A DNA stretch of 27,661 nt from Bordetella parapertussis (GCA_945890735.1 CAMDCZ010000029.1:1-27661); one strand, 5' to 3'. Numbered from the stretch's first letter, positions 17,062 to 25,039 are shown. Notes: generated by a model from the letters alone, not told the origin. Translations and numbers: made by a program.

Positions 17062-17511
17062 GTGAACATCCCTGAACAACGCCGCAACGAGATCATTGGT
17101 TTGTTTGAAACCCTGCAACCCGCTGATGTGGCCCGCTTGGCCGACTGTTACGCGCCTGACGCACGCTTCAAAGACCCGTTCAAAGAAGTGCAGGGCGTGG
17201 CTGAGATCCAAGCGATTTTTGAACACATGTTCTTGGCGCTGGACAACCCACGCTTCGTCGTCACCACACGCATCGCGCAAGACAACCAGTGTTTCGTGGT
17301 GTGGGACTTTTTGTTTCGCTTCAAAACCATGCAAGTTGGCGTGGACCAATGCGTTCGCGGCGGCTCACACCTGGCCTTCAAGCAAGGCGAGGACGGGGTC
17401 TGGCGCATCGACCTGCACCGCGACTACTGGGATGCGGCAGAGGAAATGTATGAGAAATTTCCGCTGGTTGGCAGCTTGATGCGTTGGTTGAAAAAGCGGG
17501 TCAACAGCTGA
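17062..17511 (+). CDS. NTF2-like (SnoaL-type) protein
   Basis: 149 residues from GTG 17062, supported by AAGGAG eight bases upstream. It has the small cone-shaped NTF2/SnoaL fold pattern: an N-terminal helix, then LADCYAPDARFKDPFKEVQG, an IFEHMF helix, a FVVWDFLFRF strand and VWRIDLHRDYWD. Proteins of this fold act as ketosteroid-isomerase-like enzymes or simple ligand binders. The Asp/His-rich pocket strands are compatible with either. It is the last gene of the run facing litR, 18 bases after the SDR, and homologues occur at the same place in related clusters. Function is not assignable from sequence. Confidence 0.88.
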   Translation: MNIPEQRRNEIIGLFETLQPADVARLADCYAPDARFKDPFKEVQGVAEIQAIFEHMFLALDNPRFVVTTRIAQDNQCFVVWDFLFRFKTMQVGVDQCVRGGSHLAFKQGEDGVWRIDLHRDYWDAAEEMYEKFPLVGSLMRWLKKRVNS

Positions 17512-17527
17512 AAGCCGTTGGCTTTCA
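17509..17527. terminator. Perfect hairpin spanning two convergent stop codons
   Basis: An 8-base-pair inverted repeat TGAAAGCC-GTT-GGCTTTCA joins the stop of the NTF2-like gene (17509-17511) to the stop of the GST gene on the other strand (17525-17527). Such a hairpin could end transcription in both directions, but neither side has a run of T, so it may instead be a block to read-through or RNA decay. Confidence 0.4.
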
Positions 17528-18142
17528 AACCGCAGGCAAGGTGTCGGTGAAGCTGGGGCGCTGCATCAGTTTGTCGTGCAAACGCGCCAAGTTGGGGTGG
17601 GTGCCGCGCCAATCGATGTTGGGAAAGCGAAAGTCGAGATAGCCCAGGGCACAACCCACGGCGATGTCTGCCAAGCTCAAGTGGTTACCGGTGCAAAAAG
17701 CTTTGTCGTCCAGACCTTTGCCCATGGCGGCGAGGCTGTCATGCACCTTGCCCAATTGCCTGTCGATCCAGGCTTGGCTGCGTTCGGCTTCTGTGCGGCC
17801 AGCCCAATGGGCTTCAAGGCGGGCGGCAATGGCGGCATCGAGCAGGCCGTCGGCCAAGGCCTCCCAGGTTTTGACTTCGGTGCGCTCGCGGCCACTGGGG
17901 GGAATGAGTTTGCCCACAGGCGACATGGTGTCGAGGTATTCCACGATGACCCGCGAGTCAAACAAGGCCTCACCCGCTTCCATGACCAGGCAAGGCACCT
18001 TGCCCAAAGGGTTGGCTGACACGATCGTGGTGTCTGCAGCCCAAACGTCTTCCAACACGAAGTCGTATTCCAGTTTTTTTTCAGCCATCACGATGCGCAC
18101 TTTGCGCACATAGGGGCTGGTCACGGCACCGATCAATTTCAT
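17525..18142 (-). CDS. Glutathione S-transferase family protein (YibF-like)
   Basis: 205 residues from ATG 18142. The longer frame to 18238 runs into the purB start and is rejected. The thioredoxin-like N-terminal domain begins MKLIGAVTSPYVRKVRI, with Ser9 in the usual catalytic position, and has the glutathione-binding NPLGKVPCL and DSRVIVEYLD patterns. An all-helical C-terminal domain includes ALADGLLDAA and LSLADIAVGCALGYLDFR. The overall layout matches E. coli YibF, a GST of unknown physiological substrate. It is divergent from purB (84 bases) and convergent with the lipid operon, so it is probably not part of it. Confidence 0.92.
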   Translation of the reverse strand: MKLIGAVTSPYVRKVRIVMAEKKLEYDFVLEDVWAADTTIVSANPLGKVPCLVMEAGEALFDSRVIVEYLDTMSPVGKLIPPSGRERTEVKTWEALADGLLDAAIAARLEAHWAGRTEAERSQAWIDRQLGKVHDSLAAMGKGLDDKAFCTGNHLSLADIAVGCALGYLDFRFPNIDWRGTHPNLARLHDKLMQRPSFTDTLPAV

Positions 18143-18226
18143 AAAAACTCTGAGTTGTAGCAATGCATGGATTCTAGGCGCGAAGGCTTTCAAGAAGCTC
18201 TCACATACCCACTCTAGAATCATGCC

Positions 18227-19648
18227 ATGACCGACCACGCTGTATCCGCTTTATCGCCCCTGGACGGGCGCTACGCCGCCAAACTCGCTGCCCTGCGCCC
18301 CCTCATGAGCGAGCAAGGCTTCATGCACCGCCGTGTACAGGTGGAAATCACTTGGTTGTTGGCCTTGGGCGACAGCGGCATGCCCGAGCTCAAGCCTTTC
18401 AGCGTCGAGGCGCGCAGCTACCTCACGGGTTTGGTCGCCCAATTTGGCGCGGCAGAGGCTTTGGCCATCAAAGCCATTGAAAAAACCACCAACCATGACG
18501 TGAAAGCCGTCGAGTATTGGATCAAGGCCCAATGCCAACTGCCCGAACTGTCTGCCACTTTAAAAAGTGAATTGGCTTCGGCTTTGGAATTCATTCACTT
18601 TGCCTGCACCAGCGAGGACATCAACAACACCAGCCATGCCCTGCAACTCAAAGCGGCGCGCTCGCAGGTCTTGTTGCCCGCACTCGACGAGTTGCAAGAC
18701 ACATTGCGCAGCATGGCCCACCGGTACGCTGACGCCGCCATGCTCAGCCGCACACACGGTCAAACCGCCAGCCCCACGACCGTGGGCAAAGAAATCGCGA
18801 ACGTGTTGATGCGCTTGCACACCGCCCGCAGCCGGGTGGCGCAGGTGCCCTTGCTGGCCAAGATGAACGGCGCGGTGGGCAACTACAACGCCCATGTGTC
18901 TGCCCGTGCCGATTTCGATTGGGAAGCGTTTGCCAAACACGTCGTTGAGACCACCGACACCCCTGCCAACGCCAGCGCACCGTTGGGCTTGGGCTTGCAG
19001 TTTCAGCCCTACAGCATCCAAATCGAGCCGCACGATTACATGGCTGAGTTGTTCGATGCGGTCGCCCGCAGCAACACCATCTTGATCGATTTGTCGCGTG
19101 ACATCTGGGGCTATGTGTCGTTGGGTTATTTCAAACAGCGTTTGAAAGCGGGTGAAATTGGCTCGTCCACCATGCCCCACAAGGTCAACCCGATCGACTT
19201 TGAAAACGCCGAAGGCAACCTCGGTTTGTCCAACGCCATGCTGCGCCACTTGAGCGAAAAGCTCCCCATCAGCCGCTGGCAGCGCGACCTCTCCGACAGC
19301 ACGGTGCTGCGCAACATGGGCGTGGCATTGGGTTATGCCGTGCTGGCGTATCAATCCCTGTTGCAAGGCTTGAACAAACTCGAACTCAACCCAGACGCTT
19401 TGCATGCCGACTTGGACAACGCCTGGGAGGTGTTGGCCGAGCCGATCCAAACCGTGATGCGCCGCTATGGCGTGGCAGGTGCGTATGAACAACTCAAGGA
19501 AGTCACCCGTGGCCAGCGCGTGACCCGCGAAGACCTGCATGGTCTGATCCACACCTTGGCGATTCCCGCTGAAGAAAAAACCCGTTTGCTGGCTTTGACA
19601 CCAGCCACCTACATTGGCGTGGCGGCGGCTTTGGCCAAGCGGGTTTGA
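18227..19648 (+). CDS. purB: Adenylosuccinate lyase
   Basis: 473 residues; catalyses two fumarate-releasing steps of purine synthesis (SAICAR to AICAR and adenylosuccinate to AMP). It starts with the typical ALSPLDGRYAAK. FACTSEDINN and SRTHGQTASPTTVGKE are the active-site segments. The lyase signature GSSTMPHKVNPIDFENAEGN begins at residue 312 and includes the catalytic serine loop. Its length and N-terminus fit the E. coli-type PurB subgroup. No clear promoter was found; a TAGAAT at 18215-18220 is too close to the ATG for an ordinary leader. It ends 18 bases from the convergent DUF3717 gene. Confidence 0.97.
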   Translation: MTDHAVSALSPLDGRYAAKLAALRPLMSEQGFMHRRVQVEITWLLALGDSGMPELKPFSVEARSYLTGLVAQFGAAEALAIKAIEKTTNHDVKAVEYWIKAQCQLPELSATLKSELASALEFIHFACTSEDINNTSHALQLKAARSQVLLPALDELQDTLRSMAHRYADAAMLSRTHGQTASPTTVGKEIANVLMRLHTARSRVAQVPLLAKMNGAVGNYNAHVSARADFDWEAFAKHVVETTDTPANASAPLGLGLQFQPYSIQIEPHDYMAELFDAVARSNTILIDLSRDIWGYVSLGYFKQRLKAGEIGSSTMPHKVNPIDFENAEGNLGLSNAMLRHLSEKLPISRWQRDLSDSTVLRNMGVALGYAVLAYQSLLQGLNKLELNPDALHADLDNAWEVLAEPIQTVMRRYGVAGAYEQLKEVTRGQRVTREDLHGLIHTLAIPAEEKTRLLALTPATYIGVAAALAKRV

Positions 19649-19666
19649 ACAGCTCTTTGAAAACCC

Positions 19667-20101
19667 TCAGGCAGCAGCAGGCGGCATGCCCGCTTGCACA
19701 TCGGGTGCCCGCTCCGCGTATTTGTTGAACCGCCACGAGTCACCGTGCAAGGTGATGCGTCGCCACACCGAGCGCTTGGCACCCGGGCTCATCTCGGTCC
19801 AGTACTGCACCTCTTCAAAAGAACGGCCACAGCCTTTGCAAATCGGGTCGCCCTGGCTGGTCGAGCAAATCGCAATGCAAGGCGTGTCTGCCGTGGTGTC
19901 ATACCAAGCTTTCCAGGCAGCATAGGCCTTGGCCGGGAAGCCTTTTTCAGCGGCCTCGTCTTGGCGGTGGTAGACCATCAGCGCATACACCTCGGCCAGG
20001 GCGCGAAGCTCGGGGGCCAAGGTCACACCGTCCGGTGAAGGCTTCAAGGCCCGCCAATGGTTGATGGCCGATTCGAGGTCGGTGATGTGAATGCTGTCCA
20101 T
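19667..20101 (-). CDS. DUF3717/DUF1289 protein with four-cysteine cluster
   Basis: 144 residues made of two parts. The first 50 residues (IHITDLESAINHWRALKPS) match my picture of DUF3717. Residues 75-102 (CIAICSTSQGDPICKGCGRS) match DUF1289, with Cys75, Cys79, Cys88 and Cys91 and the following EVQYWTEMS. The cysteine spacing would suit an iron-sulfur cluster or zinc; the metal is not known. The gene begins six bases after the stop of the M48 protease and is surely co-transcribed with it. Function unknown. Confidence 0.85.
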   Translation of the reverse strand: MDSIHITDLESAINHWRALKPSPDGVTLAPELRALAEVYALMVYHRQDEAAEKGFPAKAYAAWKAWYDTTADTPCIAICSTSQGDPICKGCGRSFEEVQYWTEMSPGAKRSVWRRITLHGDSWRFNKYAERAPDVQAGMPPAAA

Positions 20102-20107
20102 GGGGTT

Positions 20108-21649
20108 TCAGTTGGCGGGGCGCAGCAGTTCACGCCGCACCGATTCGAGGGCGCGCAAGCGCGCATCGATGATCGAGGATTCGAGGTTACCCGCACGGTC
20201 CAACTGGCCTTGGTTGGCCAGGCTTTTGGACAGGGCTTGCGCGGCACGCAGACGGTCAATCGCGCCCGACTCGTCCCAACGCACCGCGCGCGCCTCGGCA
20301 TCAAAACGCAAGGCACGCAAAGGCTCATTGCTTTGCTGCAGCGCCTGCGCGGCCAACTCCCACACCATGCTGTCGCGCGGATGCTCGGCCAACCATATCT
20401 GCAGCATGTCGCGGGCAGCTTTGGCCGCAGCCAATTGCTGCAGCCCCAACTGGCACTGCGCGAGCAACACCACCCGCGGCCGGTCTGTGGGATAGGCATT
20501 CAAAGCCTGCACACAGCCTTGGGGGTTGCCCAAACGGCGCTCGGTGTCTGCGGCCAACCATTGCGCGGCACGCAAGCCATCGGGGTCAGCGCGGGTCACT
20601 TCAAGCAGTCGGGTGATGGCTTCTCTGGCTTTGGCGGCTTGGCCTTGCTGGGCATAGGCCATGGCACCTGCATACAGCAAGCCCACTTGCCGGCTCAAGG
20701 GCGTGTCCAGGTCCTGATCACGTTCGAGCGCCAAACCCAGTGCTTGCAGATCATCCACACCACGCGCCATCAAAAACCGCGCACGTGCGGCCATCATCTG
20801 GTGCACCAAGGTCGTGGCCACTGGCGTGGCAGCTTGCAGTCCTGTGCGCGCCTGCATGTCGCCCATGCGCTCAGTGGTGAGTGGGTGGCTGCGCAGATAC
20901 GGGTAACCGCCGCTGTCGTTCAAGCGAGAGGCTTGCCCCAGCTTTTGGAACATGCCCACCATGCCCTGCTGGGCAAAGCCAGCTTGGGTCATGACATTAA
21001 AGCCCAGGCGGTCGGCTTCGCGCTCCATGTCACGGGAGAAATTGAGCTGTCCTTGCGCCACACCTGCCGTGCCACCCATGATCAAGGCGTTGGCGGCATC
21101 CGGGCTGCGACTGGCCGCCAGCACGCCCAGGATCATGGCGCCCACCAACCATGGGGTTTGCTTGCCTTGCTGGTCTTGGATGCGGGCGATATGGCGCTGG
21201 GTGACATGGCTCAACTCGTGGCCCATGACCGAGGCGAGCTCGTCGCGGTTGGAGACCACCGCGATCAGCCCCAAATGGACACCCATGTAGCCGCCTGGCA
21301 GCGCGAAGGCATTGACACTCTTGTCGCGCACCAGCAGCAATTCCCAGGCGAAGGCCTCATCGAGCTCGGGTTGCAAGTGACCGAGTTGTTTGGCTGCATC
21401 CCGCAGCGACGACCACACGCCTTGCAAATACGCGATCAAGACCGGGTCGTCCATGTAGTCCGCATCGGTGACCAACTGGCGCATGATGGATTCGCCCAAG
21501 CGGCGCTCCTGCGCCAGACTCATGTCATTGCCGTCACCGATGTTGGGCAAGCGCTGCGGATTGGCCTGCGCCTGCACACCCAAGCTTTGCAAGCTGCATG
21601 CCATGGCCAGGGCCACAACCAGGGGGCGCAAATGGGCGACAGGGAACAT
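20108..21649 (-). CDS. bepA: BepA-like M48 metalloprotease with TPR region
   Basis: 513 residues with a Sec signal peptide (cleavage-like VQAQA near residue 29), so periplasmic. RLPNIGDGNDMSLAQERRLG opens the mature part as in BepA/YfgC. The zinc site is HELSH at 144-148, with Glu211 in MEREADRLG as third ligand. The segment YLRSHPLTTERMGDM is followed by about 230 helical, alanine-rich residues compatible with TPR repeats. BepA in E. coli degrades or helps assemble misfolded outer-membrane proteins such as LptD; that role is family knowledge. It lies just downstream of the AT-rich islet and upstream of the DUF3717 gene on the same strand. Confidence 0.93.
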   Translation of the reverse strand: MFPVAHLRPLVVALAMACSLQSLGVQAQANPQRLPNIGDGNDMSLAQERRLGESIMRQLVTDADYMDDPVLIAYLQGVWSSLRDAAKQLGHLQPELDEAFAWELLLVRDKSVNAFALPGGYMGVHLGLIAVVSNRDELASVMGHELSHVTQRHIARIQDQQGKQTPWLVGAMILGVLAASRSPDAANALIMGGTAGVAQGQLNFSRDMEREADRLGFNVMTQAGFAQQGMVGMFQKLGQASRLNDSGGYPYLRSHPLTTERMGDMQARTGLQAATPVATTLVHQMMAARARFLMARGVDDLQALGLALERDQDLDTPLSRQVGLLYAGAMAYAQQGQAAKAREAITRLLEVTRADPDGLRAAQWLAADTERRLGNPQGCVQALNAYPTDRPRVVLLAQCQLGLQQLAAAKAARDMLQIWLAEHPRDSMVWELAAQALQQSNEPLRALRFDAEARAVRWDESGAIDRLRAAQALSKSLANQGQLDRAGNLESSIIDARLRALESVRRELLRPAN

Positions 21650-21714
21650 GGGTGAGCGGTTGAGGAACGTATGATGGGGGAGAGATGTTACCCCTCATGG
21701 CAATCGATTCAGAC

Positions 21715-22488
21715 TTACGGCGTCAATAACACCTGCCAGCGCCCATCGTAGACGGACACCTTGACTGGCGTAGGGCCGATTAAATTGCGCAATACCGGCG
21801 TTTTTTGTGAAAGGTATCTTTCAAAGTCGGTGTTTGAATGTTTACAAACAACTGGGTTTTGAAGCAAGCAAATTTGCTCATCATCTACAGGAAACTGAAT
21901 GTTGAGGTCGTCGCTTAATTGTTGGAGCATGCTTTGAATAATGTGGTTCAGACTGGCTGAGCTTGTGACGTCAGCACCATTACCACCACGCATATTGTTG
22001 GCGCTGTCATTGATAAAGCCAAAAGCTTTCCGCTTTGAACCACCCAGCCCAGCGAATGAGCTGTTTCCGACGGGTATTCCTTTGACCGGCTCACTGTCCT
22101 GATCAGCTCCGGTATATGCACTTGACATCATTGGTTGCTGCCATCTCCATGGCTGTGGCTTTTCTTGATCCGATTGCAACCACGACCCCAGTGTTTGCTT
22201 CATTTCATCTGAGGTTGATGTCACTGGCTTATCGGTCAGTGCTTGGTCCGACAGGGCCGCAGACTCATTTCCTCTTACCCGCAGATGCAAACCCTGCACC
22301 GTGGTTTTTTGGTGGTGAACAGCGTTGCTGTGTTCATGCGTCCTTTTTTGTCCCCAGATCAAAGCCGCGTGCAAACAAACGGAGATGAGCAGGAAAAAGG
22401 CAAGCGTGTTTTGCCAAAAAACATGGCCTGTTACCAGGCCATGTTTGGTTGATTCAGCAGTTATGGCTGTGTTATTGAACAACTCCAT
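21715..22488 (-). CDS. Unidentified bitopic protein with TonB-like membrane anchor
   Basis: 257 residues of no family I can name. One membrane helix lies at about residues 27-46, with a 26-residue cytoplasmic tail before it and about 210 residues after it, presumably periplasmic. The helix reads LLISVCLHAALIW. Ser36 and His40 reproduce the SxxxH spacing and local context of the TonB anchor (SVCIHGA in E. coli), the part that engages ExbB/ExbD. There is no proline-rich spacer, and the C-terminus (PVKVSVYDGRWQVLL) is short and only loosely TonB-like. Two Cys (near 207 and 215) could form a disulfide. It overlaps the 3' end of the 792-residue gene by 17 bases, so it is the last gene of a three-gene operon. 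Base composition is AT-richer than the surroundings. Confidence 0.75.
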   Translation of the reverse strand: MELFNNTAITAESTKHGLVTGHVFWQNTLAFFLLISVCLHAALIWGQKRTHEHSNAVHHQKTTVQGLHLRVRGNESAALSDQALTDKPVTSTSDEMKQTLGSWLQSDQEKPQPWRWQQPMMSSAYTGADQDSEPVKGIPVGNSSFAGLGGSKRKAFGFINDSANNMRGGNGADVTSSASLNHIIQSMLQQLSDDLNIQFPVDDEQICLLQNPVVCKHSNTDFERYLSQKTPVLRNLIGPTPVKVSVYDGRWQVLLTP

Positions 22489-24850
22489 GGATCACCGATG
22501 GCGATTTTTTGAAGTACTCATAGGAGAATGCGCCGGGGTAATTCGAGCTGCTGGCGTTGCATGGATTGGCAGTGTCTGTCGAGTCTGAACAAGATGTGCT
22601 TGTGATTGCAGCAGGCAAGCCAGAAGCAGCGCCTAAAGTGACACCCAGAGATGATGCTGATCCTGCAACAGGGGCAAATCTCAGCTCTCTGTCTAGCCAT
22701 TTGACATATTTGGTTGAGCCATCGATGGTGATGGCTGTGCCATCTGGGATTGAAAAAGCAGGGAACCATTTGGTGTCCGCATCACAACTGGCTTCCAAAT
22801 TGGTGTAAGGGTCAACGCAGCGCCCTGGGATGCCGTGTAAATCTCCAAAGCCTTGGAATTGCAGATTCATCGAAGCGCCAGCATACTGACCATAGGCAGA
22901 TTCATTGGGAACTTGGAAGCTTGCTTCTATCGGTGATGAAAAACTCACGATACTGCCATTTGAGTTTTTCAAAAATACCGCGGTGTTCCAGTCTTGTACG
23001 CCTGTCTCAAAGCGGTAATATTCGTCCAAATCATTGGCTTTGTAATCACAGTAAGTGGTGCCTACACCGCTGCCATCGCAATCCATGGCGCCACCTGAGG
23101 TGAAGTGTGTTCCGCTGGCATCAACCAAAGCGCCTGACCTGATGCCCCAGTTAAAGTTGGTCTTTTCCAACAAGGTTTTGTTGGCCGAAGTGATGTTGGC
23201 GAAAAGTGCGCTGCTGATTTCAGCAGAAGTTGTGTCTTTCAATTGATAGGTGCTGGGCGTCCACGTGTATGTGAGAGGTGTAGCGACGCCGCTCCACTGG
23301 TTGATTGTGGTGGCATCGAAGGGACTGGTCACCGATGGGTCATTTGAAGGATTTCCAACAAATGCTGTCATCCTGACCGCTGTCGGGCAATCTTGCACAC
23401 ACTTCAGGCTTGTGGGTACCGTCGTGTCGCCCGGTTTAACCAATGTTTCCGTCAAGTAGCGTATGCCATTGGGTTCAGCGCCTGGGCTGGAAGCATTCAA
23501 TGTACTGGCTGGAATCGATAGACTGCCCAGGGATTGAGACCAACCCCAAAGACCCCAGGAATTGGCTGCAACGCCGTCAGGGCTGTTGTTAGCGGCCACC
23601 TGCAATGCAGTGACAGCTATCGGTGGGTTGATCACGCTGGTGAAGCAACCACTGGACCCACAACTTTGCGATCCGACAACCTTGAAATTTTGTGCGCTTG
23701 CGTCCCAATAAGCTTCGTAGTTGGTGTTGGCTGACAGTCCTGTTCCTGCGCGCGAGTTGAAGAAGTTGACTTTATTGTTTTTTATTTCGTTTAAGGTCTT
23801 ACGCACCCTGCTGATTTTTATCAAACGACCTCCACCCCTTTGGACGGTATAGGCCGTGCCATTTTTGGCATGTGTGATGGAAGCTCCATTGGCAGGAGGG
23901 GTGCGAAACCAAATGCCCCAGTAACTGGCATAACCCCAATCTCCATTCCCATCTTTGACCGAGAAGCCTGGGGACGCCAGGTCAAAGCGAGAGCCATCAG
24001 CGTTGTAAACGCCGTAACGCCATACGGATTTGATGGCGTCGTCTTTGCTCCTTTTGAAACACTTTTCAGCGATGGTGCGTGTAGCACCGTTTGAATCGTA
24101 CTCGGTTCCAGACCGGCAAAAATACGTTGCGTTGTAGCCAAATATGAAAGAAGCATCTTCGCTGGTGCCGTTGTAATCAGCTGAAATGGCGCCTGATCCG
24201 GAAGTTTGGTTGCCGTTGACATAGAGGCGAACATCATTGGTTTGGCCTGATCCCATGCCACCTTTTTCAGCGTACTCGATACCGGAAGCGCTTGTCGCAA
24301 TGCGCCCGCGCACAACCATGCTTCCAGCAGGCAATGACACGCCATTGATCGTGGTTGATGAAGTCAATGCTGCAGCGTAGTTGAATGTCAACACACCATT
24401 CGGAGCCGCAGCACTACCAGCTTCTGACTGGGTCATGTGGATGTAAATGGGCAAACTGAAATTGCCTTCGTCTTCCAACAAATCCACATGCCCTTTGATG
24501 ATTTGTGGGGCGGTGGAACTGGCACGCGTCACAGCGAGGCTGACGGGTGTGTAAGAAGTTGTTCCTTTGCTTCCTGTGTTTGTGCTGTTGGAAGAAGAAC
24601 TCTGTCCTTCATTGTCACATTTATCGCCATCTACCAATGCGACATAGTTTCCTTGGTTCACCATGGCATCGGGCCGGGTGTTGGAGATGAAGCAAAGAAT
24701 ATTGGACGGTTGTTTCAATTCTTCAGTTGCTTGATCCGCGGTGTATTCGGACTGCGGATCCGTGATGTATGCGCCCGCATTGGGTGCTGCATGGGCATTC
24801 AATAAAGGTAACACCAACCCTAGTGCTGCGTATATCGGAAGTAACTTCAT
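22472..24850 (-). CDS. Large secreted protein of unknown function, cysteine-paired
   Basis: 792 residues with a clear Sec signal peptide (MKLLPIYAALGLVLPLLNAHA, cut before APN). The mature protein is rich in Ser, Thr, Asn, Gly and aromatic residues and looks like beta-strands with loops, as in surface or extracellular proteins. I count 14 cysteines, most in close pairs (CGSSGC, CVQDC, CDGSGVGTTYC, CVDPYTNLEASC, CSDSTDTANPC), suggesting about seven disulfides. No CxxCH heme site, catalytic motif, LPXTG or other sorting signal is seen. An early segment NILCFISNTRPDAMVN, then GNYVALVDGDKC, may be a small disulfide-closed domain. It begins 12 bases after the polyglycine lipoprotein gene, with AAAGG upstream. 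Codon use is more AT-rich than in neighbouring housekeeping genes. Confidence 0.85.
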   Translation of the reverse strand: MKLLPIYAALGLVLPLLNAHAAPNAGAYITDPQSEYTADQATEELKQPSNILCFISNTRPDAMVNQGNYVALVDGDKCDNEGQSSSSNSTNTGSKGTTSYTPVSLAVTRASSTAPQIIKGHVDLLEDEGNFSLPIYIHMTQSEAGSAAAPNGVLTFNYAAALTSSTTINGVSLPAGSMVVRGRIATSASGIEYAEKGGMGSGQTNDVRLYVNGNQTSGSGAISADYNGTSEDASFIFGYNATYFCRSGTEYDSNGATRTIAEKCFKRSKDDAIKSVWRYGVYNADGSRFDLASPGFSVKDGNGDWGYASYWGIWFRTPPANGASITHAKNGTAYTVQRGGGRLIKISRVRKTLNEIKNNKVNFFNSRAGTGLSANTNYEAYWDASAQNFKVVGSQSCGSSGCFTSVINPPIAVTALQVAANNSPDGVAANSWGLWGWSQSLGSLSIPASTLNASSPGAEPNGIRYLTETLVKPGDTTVPTSLKCVQDCPTAVRMTAFVGNPSNDPSVTSPFDATTINQWSGVATPLTYTWTPSTYQLKDTTSAEISSALFANITSANKTLLEKTNFNWGIRSGALVDASGTHFTSGGAMDCDGSGVGTTYCDYKANDLDEYYRFETGVQDWNTAVFLKNSNGSIVSFSSPIEASFQVPNESAYGQYAGASMNLQFQGFGDLHGIPGRCVDPYTNLEASCDADTKWFPAFSIPDGTAITIDGSTKYVKWLDRELRFAPVAGSASSLGVTLGAASGLPAAITSTSCSDSTDTANPCNASSSNYPGAFSYEYFKKSPSVIHGVVQ

Positions 24851-24862
24851 TGTGAACCTTTG

Positions 24863-24997
24863 TTAATTGGCCGAGACGGTTGAAACTGCTGTTGGCGGCT
24901 TGATGCCAACCGCTGTTGAATCACCACCGCCGCCGCCGCCACCTCCGCAAGCAGTCAGTGACATGGCGAAAAACAGAGCAAGGAAGTGGGTTTTCAT
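24863..24997 (-). CDS. Polyglycine small lipoprotein (44 aa)
   Basis: 44 residues from ATG 24997 to TAA 24863-24865. It has a short signal sequence MKTHFLALFFAMSLTAC with the lipobox LTAC, so Cys17 is the predicted lipidated residue. Eight consecutive glycines follow directly, then DSTAVGIKPPTAVSTVSAN. A GAAAGATG stretch some 10 bases upstream could serve as ribosome binding site. The gene is the first of the islet operon, 12 bases ahead of the 792-residue secreted protein. CGGGGG starts are common in large surface lipoproteins of Burkholderiales, so this may be a free-standing mini-lipoprotein or the remnant of a larger one. Confidence 0.65.
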   Translation of the reverse strand: MKTHFLALFFAMSLTACGGGGGGGGDSTAVGIKPPTAVSTVSAN

Positions 24998-25039
24998 GGC
25001 GATTCATCTTTCTGAATTTGATTGAAGAAATTGTTAGTT

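Noticed and set aside
18189..18226. Sigma70 promoter TAGAAT just before purB
   Set aside because: It lies about six bases from the start codon and no -35 box is at a proper distance.
20057..21655. 532-aa plus-strand open frame opposite bepA
   Set aside because: Shadow frame, His/Gln/Arg-rich with no fold; the HELSH protease is on the minus strand.
21661..21700. Imperfect hairpin after the islet operon as a terminator
   Set aside because: The GGGG/CCCC arms pair with a mismatch and a long loop, and no T-run follows on the minus strand.
22472..24850. Multiheme cytochrome reading of the cysteine-rich secreted protein
   Set aside because: No CxxCH occurs; the paired cysteines have other spacings.
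24930..24955. Trinucleotide repeat of GCC/GGC type as a phase-variable tract
   Set aside because: It encodes the glycine run; unit changes would stay in frame, so it would vary length but not switch the gene.
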